A stretch of DNA of 64,000 nucleotides from Saccharospirillum sp040881935 (GTDB lineage Bacteria > Pseudomonadota > Gammaproteobacteria > Pseudomonadales > Natronospirillaceae): NCBI RefSeq assembly GCF_040881935.1, contig NZ_JBBECH010000046.1:1-64000 (forward strand), in the 5' to 3' direction. Each line of letters opens with the position of its first letter. Positions within the stretch are counted from its first letter, which is position 1. Of the stretch, positions 61,464 through 64,000 are shown piece after piece. The notes beneath the pieces are model-generated. The model did not search any database. It was given only the letters and a program-made list of their open reading frames with translations, and was not told where the DNA came from. Both the position numbers and the translations under genes were made by a program.

Positions 61464-64000
61464 ATGTCGCCAACGTTTTTCATCCTCATCTCCTTGCTCT
61501 ATGTCATTCTGTTGTTTGTCATCGCCCTCTACGGTGACCGGAACCCGATCGCTCGTCGCTGGCAGCCCTGGGTATACAGTTTGTCGCTGGCGATTTATTG
61601 CACCAGTTGGACCTTTTACGGCGCGACGCGGCAGTTTGCCGAGTATGGCTGGGCTTTTGCGCCCTCCCACATTGGCGCCATTCTGTTGTTTCTGGTGGGC
61701 TATGCATTTCTGTTGAAGGTGGTGCAGGTCGCCAAGCGCGAAAACGTGACCACCATTGCTGATTTTATTGCCAGCCGTTTCGGGCACAGCCGGGCGGTAG
61801 CGGTATCGGTGGCGCTGATTTCGCTGATCGGCATCGTGCCGTATGTGGCCCTGCAACTGAAAGCCATTTCTGTGAGCTTCAGTGTGGTGGCGCCGACGGT
61901 GACGGCCGGTGAATCCTGGTACAACGATTCGGCGCTTTATGTATCGCTGATTCTTGGGCTGTTTACCCTCCTGTTTGGTACCCGCCATCTGGATACCTCC
62001 GAGCATCACCCCGGCATGATGCTGGCCATCGCCTTTGAGTCGGTGGTTAAGCTGTTTGCGTTTCTGGTGTTGGGTTATTGGACGGTTTATGCCGTGGGTG
62101 GCGGCTTTGCAGCTGTGGTTGAACAAGCTGTTGATACCCCGGAAATCTGGTCGATCATGACCGATTACAGCAGCCCTTATATCTACATGACCCAGGTTCT
62201 GCTCGGGGTGGTTGCTATTATCGCGCTGCCGCGTCAGTTTCATGTCGCTGTGGTTGAATATCGTGATGAACGTGATTTGCGCATGGCGCGCTGGATCTTT
62301 CCGCTGTATCTGGTGCTGATCAATCTGTTTGTGCTGCCCATGGTACTGGTCGGTTACCAGTACTTCTCCACTAACCCGGAACATCTCGAATACATGACGC
62401 TGATCCTGCCGATGATGATGGGGCGGGACGATCTGGTGGTGCTGGCGTTTATTGGTGGCTTGTCGGCTGCCACCTCCATGGTCATTGTGGCCAATATTGC
62501 GCTGAGTACCATGCTCTCCAACGAGATTCTGCTTCCCGGCCTTATCCGGCTGGGCTGGTGGTCGACCGATGCGCCGAACCTGGGTCGTCGGGTCGTTTGG
62601 TTGCGGCGTTTGGGCATCATGATCATCGTACTGTCCGCTTTTTTCTATTACCGGCTGATCGTTGCCTTTGAAGGTCTGGTCGCCATTGGCCTGGTGTCCT
62701 TTGTCGCGGTGGCCCAGTTTGTCCCGGCGCTGTTTCTCGGGTTGTACTGGACGGCGATGAACCGCAAGGGGGTTTTGTGGGGTTTGGGGCTGGGGTCGGC
62801 GGTCTGGTTTTATACCTTGCTGATTCCGTTGCTGATCCGCGCCGGTCTGATGCCCGAAGCACTGATGGAGGGTCTCTTTGGTTTGAGCTTTTTGCGCCCA
62901 CAGGCGCTGATGGGCCTGGAGGGGCTTGACCCGGTCGTGCACGGCACCGCCTGGAGTCTGGCGCTGAATGTATTGGGGTTGTTGCTCGGTTCTGCCTTTG
63001 GCCGGGAAACCTTGAAGGACCGGATGCAGGCGTCGTTGTTTGTGCACGCCAACCGCTCTGATTCGGGGCTGTTGCAAAATGCCAGCCGCACCGTATCGAT
63101 TGGCGATTTGCACTTGTTACTGGGACGGTTTATCGGTTCTGACAAACTGCACCGGCTGTTCTCGCGTTACACCAACCCGCTCAATGGTCGACTGCTGACC
63201 GACCATACCGCTGACGACGACCTGCTGTATCAGGCCGAACGGTCCTTGTCGTCAGTGTTGGGTGCGCCTGCCACCCGCTTGTTGTTTGAACGGTTCGATC
63301 AACCCATGACCGGCCAGTGGCGGCACCTGTCAACCATGGTGGATGAGGCTTCCCAGGTACTGAAGTTCAACCGGGATTTGCTGAACTCGGCGCTGCAGTC
63401 GATCAGTCAGGGCATAAGCATTGTCGACCGGGATCTGAACATCGTCGCCTGGAATCAGGAATACCAGCGCATGTTTCGCTACCCCGAGGGCATGTTGCAG
63501 GCAGGTCAGCCAGTGGAGGCCCTGTTGCGTTACAACGCCTTGAAAGGCGAGTTGGGCGAGGGCGAGGTTGAAGAACTGGTGCAACGACGCCTCGGTCATC
63601 TCAAAGCTGGCTCTTCGTATCGGATTGAGCGCAAGCGGCCGGATGGCAGTTACCTTGAAATTCAGGGCAACCCCATGCCGGATGGGGGTTACATTTCCGT
63701 CTATTCCGACATCACCGACCGGCGGCGTATTGAGGACCAACTGCGACGCAGTAATGACCTGCTGGAAGAAAAAGTCTCCGAGCGAACCGAGGCGTTGCAA
63801 CTGACCAATACTGAACTGGAAAAAGCCAACACCAATAAAACCCGCTTTCTGGCTGCCGCCGGGCATGATCTGGTGCAACCGCTGAATTCCGCTGCGCTGT
63901 TTGCGGCCAGTCTGCAAGCCAAGTTACGACGTCTGGAGCAGACGCCAGAGCTGCTCAGTCTGGCCGAGCAGATCGAACGCTCTCTGCACTCGGCCGATAA
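61464..64000 (+). CDS. Symporter-linked sensor histidine kinase, CrbS-like (partial)
   Basis: The frame runs open from ATG 61464 past the window end (845 codons seen). The N-terminus is a sodium:solute symporter (PutP-like) domain of about 13 membrane segments (residues 1-510; early VTTIADFIASRFGHS). It is followed by a linker, a PAS domain (about residues 640-750, with ISQGISIVDRDLNIVAWNQEY), a coiled stretch and the phospho-acceptor box AAAGHDLVQPLN with His801. The ATPase and any receiver domain lie outside. Such proteins (CrbS, MxtR) sense acetate-like acids and control acyl-CoA synthetases. CrbS function is inferred from architecture. Confidence 0.88.
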   Translation, partial: MSPTFFILISLLYVILLFVIALYGDRNPIARRWQPWVYSLSLAIYCTSWTFYGATRQFAEYGWAFAPSHIGAILLFLVGYAFLLKVVQVAKRENVTTIADFIASRFGHSRAVAVSVALISLIGIVPYVALQLKAISVSFSVVAPTVTAGESWYNDSALYVSLILGLFTLLFGTRHLDTSEHHPGMMLAIAFESVVKLFAFLVLGYWTVYAVGGGFAAVVEQAVDTPEIWSIMTDYSSPYIYMTQVLLGVVAIIALPRQFHVAVVEYRDERDLRMARWIFPLYLVLINLFVLPMVLVGYQYFSTNPEHLEYMTLILPMMMGRDDLVVLAFIGGLSAATSMVIVANIALSTMLSNEILLPGLIRLGWWSTDAPNLGRRVVWLRRLGIMIIVLSAFFYYRLIVAFEGLVAIGLVSFVAVAQFVPALFLGLYWTAMNRKGVLWGLGLGSAVWFYTLLIPLLIRAGLMPEALMEGLFGLSFLRPQALMGLEGLDPVVHGTAWSLALNVLGLLLGSAFGRETLKDRMQASLFVHANRSDSGLLQNASRTVSIGDLHLLLGRFIGSDKLHRLFSRYTNPLNGRLLTDHTADDDLLYQAERSLSSVLGAPATRLLFERFDQPMTGQWRHLSTMVDEASQVLKFNRDLLNSALQSISQGISIVDRDLNIVAWNQEYQRMFRYPEGMLQAGQPVEALLRYNALKGELGEGEVEELVQRRLGHLKAGSSYRIERKRPDGSYLEIQGNPMPDGGYISVYSDITDRRRIEDQLRRSNDLLEEKVSERTEALQLTNTELEKANTNKTRFLAAAGHDLVQPLNSAALFAASLQAKLRRLEQTPELLSLAEQIERSLHSAD

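Noticed and set aside
61128..63113. A 661-codon minus-strand frame opposite the sensor kinase
   Set aside because: It is antisense to the clearly conserved symporter domain, has biased Gln/His/Arg-rich composition and no motif, and crosses repeat copy 6.

Overview
The window reads as an ordinary chromosome segment from a gammaproteobacterium. The gene set (uvrB, tcdA, hda, purMN, thrS-infC-rpmI-rplT, a finR/fpr-like pair, lldEFG, proXWV) and the protein styles resemble marine Oceanospirillales-type bacteria. That placement is an inference from gene content only. There is no rRNA, CRISPR array, transposase, integrase or phage gene. One tRNA, Val(GAC), is present.

Layout. 0.1-11.5 kb: small conserved genes (ygjP-like, DUF3820, DUF3024), a MalY/PatB C-S lyase, tcdA, a paired TIGR03546/TIGR03545 membrane locus, a pseudouridine synthase, an aspartate/aromatic aminotransferase, uvrB, a hydrolase and a small tautomerase. 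11.5-13.6 kb: a patchy stretch with tRNA-Val, an MvaT-like nucleoid protein, an orphan UmuD-like gene behind an SOS box and a response-regulator remnant. 13.6-17.4 kb: lldEFG for L-lactate oxidation and the divergent regulator lldR, with a perfect palindromic operator between them. 17.5-29.1 kb: envelope and transport genes (VasI-like protein, VC0807-family protein, MscS, two MFS carriers, an ABC exporter, an RND pump with its adaptor). 29.6-33.1 kb: the thrS-infC-rpmI-rplT translation operon. 33.1-42.7 kb: ldhA, purMN, DUF2066, hda, a TruC-like synthase and an ATM1-type ABC exporter. 42.7-45.9 kb: proXWV for glycine betaine/proline uptake. 46.2-49.4 kb: acyl-CoA enzymes. 49.4-51.2 kb: a LysR/fpr pair. 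51.5-61.2 kb: a tightly packed TetR, CoA-ligase, Liv-type ABC transporter, hydrolase, CoA-ligase locus that looks built to import and activate a carboxylic acid. 61.4 kb to the end: the start of a symporter-linked sensor kinase of CrbS type.

The most unusual feature is a family of six intergenic elements of about 115-180 bp (1-113, 10260-10435, 29407-29580, 46030-46212, 51235-51376, 61271-61385). Each is a long imperfect palindrome. The arm sequences are mostly unrelated from copy to copy yet remain self-complementary, and they enclose a conserved core of two small hairpins. Base changes in both core hairpins are compensatory. In the long arms, 11 of the 12 G.U-type positions I could align are pairable only on the strand carrying the core in one orientation, which suggests selection as a folded RNA. 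I do not recognise the family.

A second point is the SOS-box-controlled UmuD homologue. Gapless alignment with E. coli UmuD, recalled from memory, replaces both catalytic residues (Ser to Ala, Lys to Arg), and no umuC lies beside it.
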